This document shows positions 48,780 through 59,164 of a DNA stretch of 64,000 bases, piece after piece. This DNA is from Drosophila pseudoobscura (Eukaryota > Arthropoda > Insecta > Diptera > Drosophilidae). Numbering within the stretch: position 1 is the first letter of the stretch; each line of letters begins with the position of its first letter. The stretch covers positions 30,526,001-30,590,000 of the forward strand of contig NC_046681.1 of NCBI RefSeq assembly GCF_009870125.1, in the 5' to 3' direction. The position numbers were made by a program, and so were the translations under genes. The notes beneath the pieces were generated by a model that saw only the letters and a list, made by a program, of their open reading frames with translations, was not told where the DNA came from and did no database searches.

Positions 48780-50960
48780 CCAACTGCCTTTTTTACATTT
48801 TACATGTAGTTTGAATGTTTTTAGCTGAGCAATGGGAAGGTAACACTAGTTACAGCAATGGTAGGTATTCGGTATGTTTTGAGTGAAGAAAGTTAAGGTA
48901 ACACTAGACTTAACATTAACATGTGTTTTCTTTTAAAATGGAACTCCAGCGCCACCGCTCCTATAGGCCATCTTCTTATTTGTATATGTAATAAATTCAA
49001 ATAATACATGCCATATTTTACATTTTACATGTAGTTGCAATGTTTTTAGCTAAGCAATCGGAAGGTAACACTAGTTGTAGGTATTCGGTATTTTTGCATG
49101 CAAGTGTTTTGAGTGAAGAAAGTTAAGGTAACACTCAACTTAACATGAACATGTGTTTTCGCTTAAAACGGAACTTGAGCGCCACCGCTCCTATACGCCA
49201 TCGACGTATTTTTATATGTAATAAATTACAAAATACATGCCATTTTTTACATTTTACATGTAGTTGCAATGTTTTTAGCTGAGCAATGGGAAGGTAACAC
49301 TAGTTGTAGGTATTCGGTATTTTTTCATGCAAGTGTTTTGAGTGAAGAAAGTTAAGGTAACACTCAACTTAACCTGAACATGTGTTTTCTTTTAAAACGG
49401 AACTTGAGCGCCACCGCTCCTATACGCCATCGACTTATTTTTATATGTAATAAATTCAAAAATACATGCCAGATTTTACATTTTACATGTAGTTGCAATG
49501 TTTTTAGCTGAATAATGGGAAGGTAACACTAGTTGTAGGTATTCGGTATTTTTTCATGCAAGTGTTTTGAGTGAAGAAAGTTAAGGTAACACTCAACTTA
49601 ACATGAACATGTGTTTTCTTTTAAAATGGAACTTGAGCGGCACCGCTCCTATACGCAATCGACTTATTTTTATATGTAATAAATTCAAAAATACATGCCA
49701 TATTTTACATTTTACATGTAGTTGCAATGTTTTTAGCTAAACAATGGGAAGGTAACACTAGTTGTAGGTATTCGGTATTTTTTCATGCAAGTGTTTTGAG
49801 TGAAGAAAGTTAAGGTAACACTCAACTTAACATGCACATGTGTTTTCTTTTAAAACGGAACTTGAGCGCCACCGCTCCTATACGCCATCGACTTAAATTT
49901 ATATGTAATAAATTCAAAAATACATGCCATATTTTACATTTTACATGTAGTTGCAATATTTTTAGCTGAATAATGAGAAGGTAACACTAGTTGTCGGTAT
50001 TCGGTATTTTTTCATGCAAGTGTTTTGAGTGAAGAAAGTTAAGGTAACACTCAACTTAACATGAACATGTGTTTTCTTTTAAAACGGAACTTGAGCGCCA
50101 CCGCTCCTATACACCATCGACTTATTTTTATATGTAATAAATTCAAAAATACATGCCATATTTTACATTTTACATGTAGTTGCAATGTTTTTAGCTGAAT
50201 AATGGGAAGGTAACACTAGTTGTAGGTATTCGGTATTTATTCATGCAAGTGTTTTGAGTGAAGAAAGTTAAGGTAACACTCAACTTAACATGAACATGTG
50301 TTTTCTTTTAAAATGGAACTTGAGCGCCACCGCTCCTATACGCCATCTACTTATTTGTATATGTAATAAATTCAAATAATACATGCCATATTTTGCATTT
50401 TACATGTAGTTGCAATGTTTTTAGCTGAACAATGGGAAGGTAACACTAGTTGTAGGTATTCGGTATTTTTTCATGCAAGTATATTGAGTGAAGAAAGTTA
50501 AGGTAACACTAGACTTAACATTAACATGTGTTTTCTTTTAAAACGGAACTTGAGCGCCACCGCTCCTATACGCCATCGACTTATTTTTATATGTAATAAA
50601 TTCAAAAATACATGCCATATTTTACATTTTACATGTAGTTGCAATATTTTTAGCTGAATAATGGGAAGGTAACACTAGTTGTCGGTATTCGGTATTTTTT
50701 CATGCAAGTGTTTTGAGTGAAGAAAGTTAAGGTAACACTCAACTTAACATGAACATGAGTTTTCTTTTAAAATGGAACTTGAGCGCCACCGCTCCTCTAC
50801 GCCATCCACTTATTTGTATATGTAATAAATTCAAATAATACATGCCATATTTTGCATTTTACATGTAGTTGCAATGTTTTTAGCTGAACAATGGGAAGGT
50901 AACACTAGTTGTAGGTATTCGGTATTTTTTCATGCAAGTATATTGAGTGAAGAAAGTTAA
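48780..50960 (+). repeat. 229-bp satellite array, about ten copies
   Basis: The marker GGAAGGTAACACTAGTT recurs at about 48837, 49061, 49290, 49519, 49748, 49977, 50206, 50436, 50665 and 50895; spacings are 224 and then 229-230. Each monomer also carries TTTACATTTTACATGTAGTT, TCGGTATTTTTTCATGCAAG, AAAGTTAAGGTAACACT and GAGCGCCACCGCTCC (a short palindromic GAGCG/CGCTC motif). Units 2 and 3 keep only two monomers (52969/53194 and 55269/55494), corresponding to the first and last types of the unit 1 array. No open reading frame is conserved. Confidence 0.93.
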
Positions 50961-51079
50961 GGTAACACTAGACTTAAAATTAACATGTGCTTTCTTCTGC
51001 AATGGATTGCGCCTTTTCAGTCCGTTCCTGTCCTCGGAGCGGGCTCCATCTGATCCTCATATCAGCATCAGCGTAGGGC

Positions 51080-51226
51080 TTGCATTTAGATGGGTGCAGT
51101 GGACGAACCACCGCACTTTACACAGACAAAACCGCGTTGACAGAAGTTGTTAAACCACCGCAACTTTTGCATTTAGCTGGGTGCAGTGGACGAACCACCG
51201 CACTTTACACAGACGAAGTCGCGTTT
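51080..51226 (-). pseudogene. Duplicated Gag zinc-knuckle remnants in the 2.3-kb unit (unit 1)
   Basis: The minus strand encodes FVCVKCGGSSTAPS twice, 87 bp apart, each followed by a stop. This matches the second zinc knuckle of the intact LINE's ORF1 (FVCMKCAGAHATTAC), but the histidine and last cysteine are lost. The same remnants recur in unit 2 (53379-53525) and unit 3 (55679-55825). They are antisense to the ORF2 remnant in the same unit. Confidence 0.75.
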
Positions 51227-51519
51227 GTGTGTGTGTGTGTGGGATTGTTTCTGGCTGTTGGTTGACTTGTGTCGGCTTCCATGGCATCCCGCCCCTGGGC
51301 GTTGGCTTGATCGCTCTCCTCCGCCTTCTCCCTCACCCGTTTTGACGTGAGAGAGTGGCGTTGTTTCGGCGTTCACTTTTGGGCTTGGCGCCTTTTTGTG
51401 GGGATTTGCGGTGGTTTGTGTTGGTGTTTGTTGGCGTCGGCGGCGCGCGCTGGCGTTTTCGTAGGGCATTCCACCAAACGATGCACGGCACCAAAATCCA
51501 GCCACCAATCCAGCTAACG

Positions 51520-51747
51520 AGAGTAAGATATACTCAGCAGCAAAGACAACACATAATCCCGCATAAGAAGACACCAAATCTGCAACCATATCAAACTACA
51601 CAAACGGAAAGCCAATCCCTCCCAACACTCTTGCGTCTCCAAGAGGAGGAACGCACTAAACAAAAGTCGGACGCAGTAGCCCAAAAACTCTCTAAAGAAA
51701 AACAAGAAAGGCAAAGAAGCCTATCAGCAGATTCTGCAAAACAGTGA
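51520..51747 (+). pseudogene. LINE ORF2 C-terminal remnant in the 2.3-kb unit (unit 1)
   Basis: The plus strand encodes TQQQRQHIIPHKK, then QSLPTLLRLQEEERTKQKSD and a lysine/glutamine-rich tail. It aligns with the C-terminal part of the intact LINE ORF2 (TQQQKQSPTTSTQ, QLPTLLRIQEEAKEKQET). It ends at a stop where the LINE continues, and no upstream reverse-transcriptase part is present. Identical copies lie at 53819-54046 and 56119-56346. The open frame extends back to 51355, but that part has no match that I recognise. Confidence 0.8.
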
Positions 51748-52790
51748 TAAACATGCTGTGGTCGCCAACAATCACACATCATCGTCTATGTGGCCGGACC
51801 AGCAGCCACTCGGCCAACAACACATACCGTTGGCATCACACATTGATGCCAATGCCAACAACATTAACAACGCATCCCGGGTGGCCGCACCTGTGCCACT
51901 CGGTCCGATGAGCCAACTCCAAAAACACAAGCAGATGCAACTTCAATCATACACGCCACCAAAATCCAGCTGATGGATTTTCTGCTTTGGCTTTTTTTGC
52001 TGCTTGCTTCTTTTTATTGGTGGCCGCTGCATCTGGTGGTGATGGCGGCTACGACGGCTGGCCTGCTATCTCTCTCTCTCTTCATCGTCACTCTCACGGA
52101 CGATGGGGGCGTGGCGTCACTGGTATTGGTGGCTGAACAACGGCGCGAATCGGTCCCTCGCCCGAACTCATACCAGGTTTGGTATGAGCCGAGTTTGAGC
52201 TCGATCCGACCGTGTTAGTGTGTGTGTTGGCTGGCCGTGTAGATGCCGATTTCGGTAGCTCCGCTTTGGGGTTGCTGGGTTGGTGGTATTTGTGGTTGTG
52301 GTTGTGTTGTTGCTGGTTGTCGTGGTATTGGCGCAGGCTGGGCAATGGCACGGATCGACCCGCTGCTCGAGCTCGAACCAAGTTCGATACGCAACGGGTT
52401 CGATCCGGTCGTGTGTGTGTGTGTGTCGGCCCGTTGGTTTTAATGATTTTTTGTGATGATTTTAACTTTATTTATTTATTTTGATGTATAAACTTGCTCA
52501 GAGCACTTAGAGTGACCCTGACGCAATCTTTATTAATGTTCTTATTACTTATTAGCAACATTTAACATTATTTATGGAAACTTTTACAATTTTTTTAACA
52601 TTTAGGCATTTTTTTTTTACTTTACGGTAATTTTTTTAATGGTTTGACTGGCTCAGGGCACTTTAGGGTGACCTGAAGCTTTCTTTATTAATGTTCTTTT
52701 TTGTGTTTCTCTAGTAAGTTTGTGTATCTAGTTAGTTTGTGTATCTATTTTGTGTTGTGTTCGTCTTGCGAACTAAATTGGCAGTCTCTC
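51748..52790 (+). other. Rest of the 2.3-kb unit (noncoding)
   Basis: Includes an A/C-rich segment with a GGTGGCCGCACCTGTGCCAC phrase like the LINE 3' UTR (which has GGTGGCCGGACCTGTGCCAC on its sense strand). T/G-rich sequence with (GT)n follows, then an AT-rich part with a duplicated phrase (CTTTATTAATGTTCTT at about 52529 and 52683). Short frames here recur in each unit and are not called as genes. Confidence 0.6.
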
Positions 52791-55700
52791 TTCATATCGA
52801 ACCAATCCCATCGCCACCTGTATTAGCAGGGGGGAGGGAGGCCGACATGAAGAGAAAACCGTTTTATTTGCTTATACTCTTAAATTAGCATATTTTACAA
52901 AATTTCTTGGCGCCAACTACCTTTTTTACATTTTACATGTAGTTTCAATGTTTTTAGCTGAGCAATGGGAAGGTAACACTAGTTACAGCAATGGTATGTA
53001 TTCGGTATGTTTTGACTGAAGAATGTTAAGGTAACACTAGACTTAACATTAACATGTGTTTTCTTTTAAAATGGAACTTGAGCGCCACCGCTCCTATACG
53101 CCATCTACTTATTTGTATATGTAATAAATTCAAATAATACATGCCATATTTTGCATTTTACATGTAGTTGCAATGTTTTTAGCTGAACAATGGGAAGGTA
53201 ACACTAGTTGTAGGTATTCGGTATTTTTTCATGCAAGTATATTGAGTGAAGAAAGTTAAGGTAACACTAGACTTAAAATTAACATGTGCTTTCTTCTGCA
53301 ATGGATTGCGCCTTTTCAGTCCGTTCCTGTCCTCGGAGCGGGCTCCATCTGATCCTCATATCAGCATCAGCGTAGGGCTTGCATTTAGATGGGTGCAGTG
53401 GACGAACCACCGCACTTTACACAGACAAAACCGCGTTGACAGAAGTTGTTAAACCACCGCAACTTTTGCATTTAGCTGGGTGCAGTGGACGAACCACCGC
53501 ACTTTACACAGACGAAGTCGCGTTTGTGTGTGTGTGTGTGGGATTGTTTCTGGCTGTTGGTTGACTTGTGTCGGCTTCCATGGCATCCCGCCCCTGGGCG
53601 TTGGCTTGATCGCTCTCCTCCGCCTTCTCCCTCACCCGTTTTGACGTGAGAGAGTGGCGTTGTTTCGGCGTTCACTTTTGGGCTTGGCGCCTTTTTGTGG
53701 GGATTTGCGGTGGTTTGTGTTGGTGTTTGTTGGCGTCGGCGGCGCGCGCTGGCGTTTTCGTAGGGCATTCCACCAAACGATGCACGGCACCAAAATCCAG
53801 CCACCAATCCAGCTAACGAGAGTAAGATATACTCAGCAGCAAAGACAACACATAATCCCGCATAAGAAGACACCAAATCTGCAACCATATCAAACTACAC
53901 AAACGGAAAGCCAATCCCTCCCAACACTCTTGCGTCTCCAAGAGGAGGAACGCACTAAACAAAAGTCGGACGCAGTAGCCCAAAAACTCTCTAAAGAAAA
54001 ACAAGAAAGGCAAAGAAGCCTATCAGCAGATTCTGCAAAACAGTGATAAACATGCTGTGGTCGCCAACAATCACACATCATCGTCTATGTGGCCGGACCA
54101 GCAGCCACTCGGCCAACAACACATACCGTTGGCATCACACATTGATGCCAATGCCAACAACATTAACAACGCATCCCGGGTGGCCGCACCTGTGCCACTC
54201 GGTCCGATGAGCCAACTCCAAAAACACAAGCAGATGCAACTTCAATCATACACGCCACCAAAATCCAGCTGATGGATTTTCTGCTTTGGCTTTTTTTGCT
54301 GCTTGCTTCTTTTTATTGGTGGCCGCTGCATCTGGTGGTGATGGCGGCTACGACGGCTGGCCTGCTATCTCTCTCTCTCTTCATCGTCACTCTCACGGAC
54401 GATGGGGGCGTGGCGTCACTGGTATTGGTGGCTGAACAACGGCGCGAATCGGTCCCTCGCCCGAACTCATACCAGGTTTGGTATGAGCCGAGTTTGAGCT
54501 CGATCCGACCGTGTTAGTGTGTGTGTTGGCTGGCCGTGTAGATGCCGATTTCGGTAGCTCCGCTTTGGGGTTGCTGGGTTGGTGGTATTTGTGGTTGTGG
54601 TTGTGTTGTTGCTGGTTGTCGTGGTATTGGCGCAGGCTGGGCAATGGCACGGATCGACCCGCTGCTCGAGCTCGAACCAAGTTCGATACGCAACGGGTTC
54701 GATCCGGTCGTGTGTGTGTGTGTGTCGGCCCGTTGGTTTTAATGATTTTTTGTGATGATTTTAACTTTATTTATTTATTTTGATGTATAAACTTGCTCAG
54801 AGCACTTAGAGTGACCCTGACGCAATCTTTATTAATGTTCTTATTACTTATTAGCAACATTTAACATTATTTATGGAAACTTTTACAATTTTTTTAACAT
54901 TTAGGCATTTTTTTTTTACTTTACGGTAATTTTTTTTAATGGTTTGACTGGCTCAGGGCACTTTAGGGTGACCTGAAGCTTTCTTTATTAATGTTCTTTT
55001 TTGTGTTTCTCTAGTAAGTTTGTGTATCTAGTTAGTTTGTGTATCTATTTTGTGTTGTGTTCGTCTTGCGAACTAAATTGGCAGTCTCTCTTCATATCGA
55101 ACCAATCCCATCGCCACCTGTATTAGCAGGGGGGAGGGAGGCCGACATGAAGAGAAAACCGTTTTATTTGCTTATACTCTTAAATTAGCATATTTTACAA
55201 AATTTCTTGGCGCCAACTACCTTTTTTACATTTTACATGTAGTTTCAATGTTTTTAGCTGAGCAATGGGAAGGTAACACTAGTTACAGCAATGGTATGTA
55301 TTCGGTATGTTTTGACTGAAGAATGTTAAGGTAACACTAGACTTAACATTAACATGTGTTTTCTTTTAAAATGGAACTTGAGCGCCACCGCTCCTATACG
55401 CCATCTACTTATTTGTATATGTAATAAATTCAAATAATACATGCCATATTTTGCATTTTACATGTAGTTGCAATGTTTTTAGCTGAACAATGGGAAGGTA
55501 ACACTAGTTGTAGGTATTCGGTATTTTTTCATGCAAGTATATTGAGTGAAGAAAGTTAAGGTAACACTAGACTTAAAATTAACATGTGCTTTCTTCTGCA
55601 ATGGATTGCGCCTTTTCAGTCCGTTCCTGTCCTCGGAGCGGGCTCCATCTGATCCTCATATCAGCATCAGCGTAGGGCTTGCATTTAGATGGGTGCAGTG

Positions 55701-56605
55701 GACGAACCACCGCACTTTACACAGACAAAACCGCGTTGACAGAAGTTGTTAAACCACCGCAACTTTTGCATTTAGCTGGGTGCAGTGGACGAACCACCGC
55801 ACTTTACACAGACGAAGTCGCGTTTGTGTGTGTGTGTGTGGGATTGTTTCTGGCTGTTGGTTGACTTGTGTCGGCTTCCATGGCATCCCGCCCCTGGGCG
55901 TTGGCTTGATCGCTCTCCTCCGCCTTCTCCCTCACCCGTTTTGACGTGAGAGAGTGGCGTTGTTTCGGCGTTCACTTTTGGGCTTGGCGCCTTTTTGTGG
56001 GGATTTGCGGTGGTTTGTGTTGGTGTTTGTTGGCGTCGGCGGCGCGCGCTGGCGTTTTCGTAGGGCATTCCACCAAACGATGCACGGCACCAAAATCCAG
56101 CCACCAATCCAGCTAACGAGAGTAAGATATACTCAGCAGCAAAGACAACACATAATCCCGCATAAGAAGACACCAAATCTGCAACCATATCAAACTACAC
56201 AAACGGAAAGCCAATCCCTCCCAACACTCTTGCGTCTCCAAGAGGAGGAACGCACTAAACAAAAGTCGGACGCAGTAGCCCAAAAACTCTCTAAAGAAAA
56301 ACAAGAAAGGCAAAGAAGCCTATCAGCAGATTCTGCAAAACAGTGATAAACATGCTGTGGTCGCCAACAATCACACATCATCGTCTATGTGGCCGGACCA
56401 GCAGCCACTCGGCCAACAACACATACCGTTGGCATCACACATTGATGCCAATGCCAACAACATTAACAACGCATCCCGGGTGGCCGCACCTGTGCCACTC
56501 GGTCCGATGAGCCAACTCCAAAAACACAAGCAGATGCAACTTCAATCATACACGCCACCAAAATCCAGCTGATGGATTTTCTGCTTTTTTTTTTTTTTTT
56601 CGCTT

Positions 56606-56624
56606 ATTTGGAATTATTCCAAAT
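56606..56624 (-). other. Perfect hairpin next to the LINE poly(A)
   Basis: ATTTGGAAT-T-ATTCCAAAT: a 9-bp perfect stem with a 1-base centre, 6 bases from the poly(A) run. In the RNA it would form a small 3'-terminal stem, a possible recognition site for the element's own reverse transcriptase. Confidence 0.6.
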
Positions 56625-58059
56625 TATATACCCGCTTTGGGTTGAGGGCTCAACAGTGCTCCACCTTACAGGGGGGAGGAACTGAGAGGCTGGGGTGTGA
56701 GCCGCCAGCAACCAAGCGCGTTGCTTTATTAGTTGGGATTTTTGTGGGCAGTATATGTCTTAATATTAATTTATGTACATTTTTTTTGTTTGTTTTACAA
56801 TTTAACTTTAAACGGCACTCAAACACACTAGTACATTTAATGGCACAATAATTTACAAACATATAAACTGCAGCAACGTTAAACACTTGTAACCTCGACT
56901 AGGCCCGCAGTCAGCAGGGGGCGGGGGGCAAGGGGAAAAGAAAACAAGAGAGAGACAAAATATTCGGCACTTTGACGGAGGAACTAAACCTCGAAACACG
57001 ACTCGACTCCACAACGCTCACGACACGACCTTCCTCGTTGGGACACAGATCCAGAACTCTAGACCATTCCACGATCGGGGCAAAAGGCTCCAAAAGAGGG
57101 AATCGTCAAGAGGGTGTCAAGTGTGTGTGTGTGCGGTGTGAAAGTCAAGAAAGATAAGTGGGGCCACGCTCAAAAGTATGCTGTCCCTTCCCTGTATTTC
57201 TCCCCAACTTAAAATTTGATTTGCAATCCCCTGTGAGTTTGTCAACTTGATGTTTTGTTGGCTGTTATGCGGTATGTGGTCTTCAGTCCCCTCTACTACC
57301 CTTGCCGCCTGCTGAGGGCAGACGACTAGGAATGTATCATGTACATGTGGGCGGGCAGTTTATAGGGAACGTAGTGGAATTATGCGAAGACTAGCATATT
57401 TGGCTCAATTTAGGCCGTAGTGGTGGGGTGTGGCGGCAACTGATGCTGATTTGGAAATCGATTACGAAACCGATAATCAATTGTTAGCACCGTTGCCGCC
57501 GAAGTTTTATCACAGATTGTAATAATTTTTTAGTGGGGTGTCGGAGAACCGACTAATTACGATAATAACAATGGGGGGGGGGAAGAAGGGGTTAAAGAAA
57601 TGAGATCGAAAATTCAGAAAGTGCAGTGTTGCAACACGTAGTCAATTGAGGAATAGATAAAGAGAAAAGGTAAACAATGCATGTGCTTTGCGTGGAAAAT
57701 AAAAGGAAATACACTAAATAAAAAAGAGACAAGCACTTGCAGTAATAACAATACAGGTAAGTAGTAGACTGAAGTGGAGACGACGGAAAAACAGGTAATA
57801 AAAGAGATACTACACTGGAACAAAGACGAGACAAAACAGGTACAATTGATTTACGTTTACAATATTACAATAAACATAACAATTTAAAATAATGTCTATA
57901 TCTTTTTTTTATAGCTACAGGGAAGACTAGAAGCATCGGCCGGCATAGCAAAACACAATGCTTGTAAAGACATTGCGTTGCATACCGGCCGACCCCGTCG
58001 TCCCCCCTGGTCGTCGAAATTGGCGTCATCCAGAGTCGTCAGAGGTAGCTGCAATTAGC

Positions 58060-58780
58060 ACCTCGTCGTCGTTGTGGCTGTGGCTGCCCTCTTGGAGAAC
58101 CAGTGGCACAGGTCCGGCCACCAGCTGGGAGTCAGGAGTAGACGGCATACATATCACTGAGGCGACACGGGTCCGGCCGCCAAAGTGAAATGGATGTGAG
58201 TGTGTGTGTGCGTCGGCAATTGTGGCCCTGATGTAGAGCAAGTGGCACTGTTCCGGCCACCAGCTGTGGGCAAAGGTGGACAATGACACACATAACTCGA
58301 ACGGCACAGGTCCGGCCGCCCAAGTGTAATGGTTGTGTGTGTGTGTGTATTTCCATTCCAGGTACAGATGGCACTCTGAATGCCACGGCACCTGGTTCCA
58401 GCAACCAGATGAGGGCAATGGCGGACACGACACACATCTACTCGAACGGCACAGGTCCGGCCGCCCAAGTGTAGTGGATGTGTGTGTGTGTGTGTGTCTG
58501 AATGGCTGGCATTAAGTATTTTGAGAGCCCTTTTTAATCGTATTTGTGGCTGATAAATTTTTTCATTTCCAGGACCATAGGGCACTCTGAATGCCATGGC
58601 ACTGGATCTGGCCACCAGCTCAGGGCAAAAGCAGACACCTCACACAAGGTTCGAGCGGCTCGAAGCCAGCCCCCGATTTGGATTGGATGTAGTTGCGTGT
58701 GTATCTGCATTTGGGTTTGTAAGCAAGCATCAGCGCTCTGCATACTGGCGGCTCTGATCCGGCCGTCAGTTTTTGTTGTT
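58060..58780 (-). repeat. Imperfect repeats in the LINE 3' UTR
   Basis: The GGTCCGGCC-type core (plus strand) recurs at about 58111, 58171, 58251 (TTCCGGCC), 58311, 58455 and 58612 (variant). It is usually followed by CACCAGCTG or GCCCAAGTG and often by a GTGTGTGTG tract. Spacing is irregular (60-160 bp). Repeats in a 3' UTR are also known for telomeric elements. Confidence 0.7.
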
Positions 58781-59164
58781 GTGTGAGGCAGATTTTCATT
58801 GGTGTTTGGTCTAATGGCTTGTTTTCTTTTTTTGTTTCAGGTGTGCTGGCTACAGCCCCCATGTTTTAGGCGCTCACGTTCCCGCCATCACCCCTCTCCT
58901 TTGACCTGAAGAGAGTGAGTGTGCGTGTGTGTGTCGCCAGCTGGAATGGCGTCGATCTCATTCAGTCGTCTGAGGGACCCTGTATCCTCAATAGTGACGG
59001 AGGAAATATACAGAGGGCCCCCATTCGGCCAATCGGATACGGGAGTACACTCTCCAATGGATTGATGGAAGGATGGGCAGATCTTCGGAGTGCTGTGAGT
59101 ATTTGGATAGCCCCTTCAGTTCGATCTAGCGCGGTTAATGGGTCAGCAGCTGTGTCTATTGTAG

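Larger units (their letters stand above)
48640..56584 (+). repeat. Tandem array of about 2.3-kb composite LINE-derived units (2.65 units plus satellite expansion)
   Basis: Unit starts are marked by a TTAGCAGG(A/G)GGGG-type phrase at about 48685, 52825 and 55125. Unit 1 runs about 48640-52790 and carries an expanded 229-bp satellite. Unit 2 is about 52790-55090. Unit 3 is about 55090-56584 and is cut by the LINE. From the last satellite copy onward, unit 1 matches unit 2 at an offset of 2299 and unit 2 matches unit 3 at 2300; the only difference I noticed is one T in a homopolymer (54924 region). Each unit carries LINE-derived pieces in both orientations. Such identity means very recent amplification, gene conversion or an assembly repeat. 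Confidence 0.92.
56601..59164 (-). other. Long 3' UTR of the LINE
   Basis: 2.56 kb between the ORF2 stop and the poly(A). The plus strand is G/T-rich (sense strand C/A-rich), with G runs at 57569-57579 and near 56670 and 56918-56928. It contains an imperfect repeat cluster (58060-58780) and a perfect terminal inverted repeat at 56606-56624. Short frames on both strands here come from the repeats. It shares phrases with the 2.3-kb units, for example a CCACC...GGGGGGAGG block near 56660 and near 52820. Confidence 0.65.

Noticed and set aside
48780..50960. Regularly spaced repeats resembling a CRISPR-like array
   Set aside because: The whole 229-bp monomer is repeated, not short repeats with unique spacers, and the genome is a eukaryote. 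It is a satellite.
51173..51589. 138-codon minus-strand frame repeated in each 2.3-kb unit
   Set aside because: Overlaps the plus-strand ORF2 remnant and ends in the decayed zinc-knuckle remnant with stops. It is a by-product of the repeat, not a gene.
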